From: Pseudomonadota bacterium
Lineage (GTDB): Bacteria > Pseudomonadota > Alphaproteobacteria > Rhizobiales > Hyphomicrobiaceae
Reading direction: 5' to 3'
Length of the DNA stretch: 64,000 nt
Assembly: GCA_018242215.1 (NCBI GenBank)
Contig: JAFECG010000021.1
Coordinates: forward strand, 1-64,000
Every line of letters begins with the position of its first letter. Position 1 is the stretch's first letter. The position numbers and the translations under genes are program-made. The notes beneath the pieces are model-generated. The model made no database searches. It was not told the DNA's origin and saw only the letters and a list, made by a program, of their open reading frames with translations. Shown here piece after piece: positions 63,912-64,000 of this stretch.

Positions 63912-64000
63912 CTAAGGCAAAGCGAAGACTGTCAGTGTGCCACCGAGGCTCGTGTAATTCGCTAGGGATGCAAATCCACCGACCGCGCCCGAGCCGTCCT
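63912..64000 (-). CDS. C-terminal tail of an unidentified protein (partial)
   Basis: The last 28 residues of a minus-strand reading frame, including FASLANYTSLGGTLTVFALP, end at a TAG 19 bases past purM and run off the window edge. The Ser/Gly/Thr-rich composition resembles the end of a surface or beta-rich protein, but too little is visible to name it. It may also be a chance open frame. Confidence 0.3.
   Translation of the reverse strand, partial: DGSGAVGGFASLANYTSLGGTLTVFALP

Noticed and set aside
1-64000. CRISPR arrays, insertion sequences, rRNA genes
   Set aside because: No regularly spaced repeats, transposase-like proteins or rRNA-like sequences were recognised.

Overview
This is a gene-dense, high-GC chromosomal window from an alphaproteobacterium, most likely of the order Hyphomicrobiales and plausibly Hyphomicrobium-like. 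That placement is inferred from gene content: a PhaR/PhaA/PhaB polyhydroxybutyrate cluster, HdaA and a CpdR-like regulator, a B12-dependent ribonucleotide reductase, and the order purM / DUF2066 / CDP-alcohol transferase / PerM / hdaA / ppk / ppx. No transposase, integrase, CRISPR array or rRNA operon was seen. No gap between genes is longer than about 295 bases.

Layout. 1-5 kb: a DHA2-type MFS exporter, an acyl-CoA:acetate CoA-transferase and an HtrA-like protease. 5-9.2 kb: an Mrp-DUF971 fusion, then molybdenum cofactor genes mobA, mobB and moaA with a very small membrane-protein gene between mobB and moaA. 9.2-14.5 kb: a single-domain response regulator, hpt, ftsE-ftsX, a YdcF protein, an acylglycerolphosphate acyltransferase and two small unknowns. 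14.6-17.1 kb: class II ribonucleotide reductase behind a recognisable promoter. 17.4-22.6 kb: amino-acid biosynthesis (a TyrA-like dehydrogenase with hisC, divergent from metX-metW) and a degenerate methyltransferase. 22.8-26.2 kb: gloB, a DUF985 cupin, and a 640-residue NYN-nuclease-like protein ending in a clear terminator. 26.3-29.2 kb: phaB-phaA divergent from phaR. 29.3-36.6 kb: a GGDEF/EAL protein with an intact EAL and a broken GGDEF, a membrane protein, rpmF, mtgA with a very long N-terminal extension, a farnesyl diphosphate synthase-like gene, an outer-membrane barrel protein and a flavin monooxygenase. 36.8-40.3 kb: zur-znuC-znuB-ispG, probably co-transcribed. 40.6-44 kb: a 1114-residue membrane/coiled-coil protein of unknown function with an internal duplication. 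44-50.5 kb: FAH-family enzyme, MipA-like outer-membrane protein, glycosyltransferase 25, a phage-type small protein, APS kinase, tRNA-Leu(TAA), thioredoxin-like protein, PanE-like reductase and a small secreted protein. 50.6-64 kb: aspS divergent from rnd, a palindromic intergenic repeat, a CbpA-like J protein, ppx, ppk, hdaA, PerM, CDP-alcohol phosphatidyltransferase and DUF2066, then purM divergent, and the C-terminal tail of one more gene.

The genes are mostly housekeeping and envelope functions. The parts that resist simple annotation are the 1114-residue membrane protein, the NYN/LOTUS-like protein, the 40-residue membrane ORF, the long cytoplasmic extension of MtgA, the His-rich ends of ZnuC, and several intergenic repeats (a duplicated 39-base hairpin, a 146-base palindromic element and a 21-base tandem duplication upstream of a porin gene).
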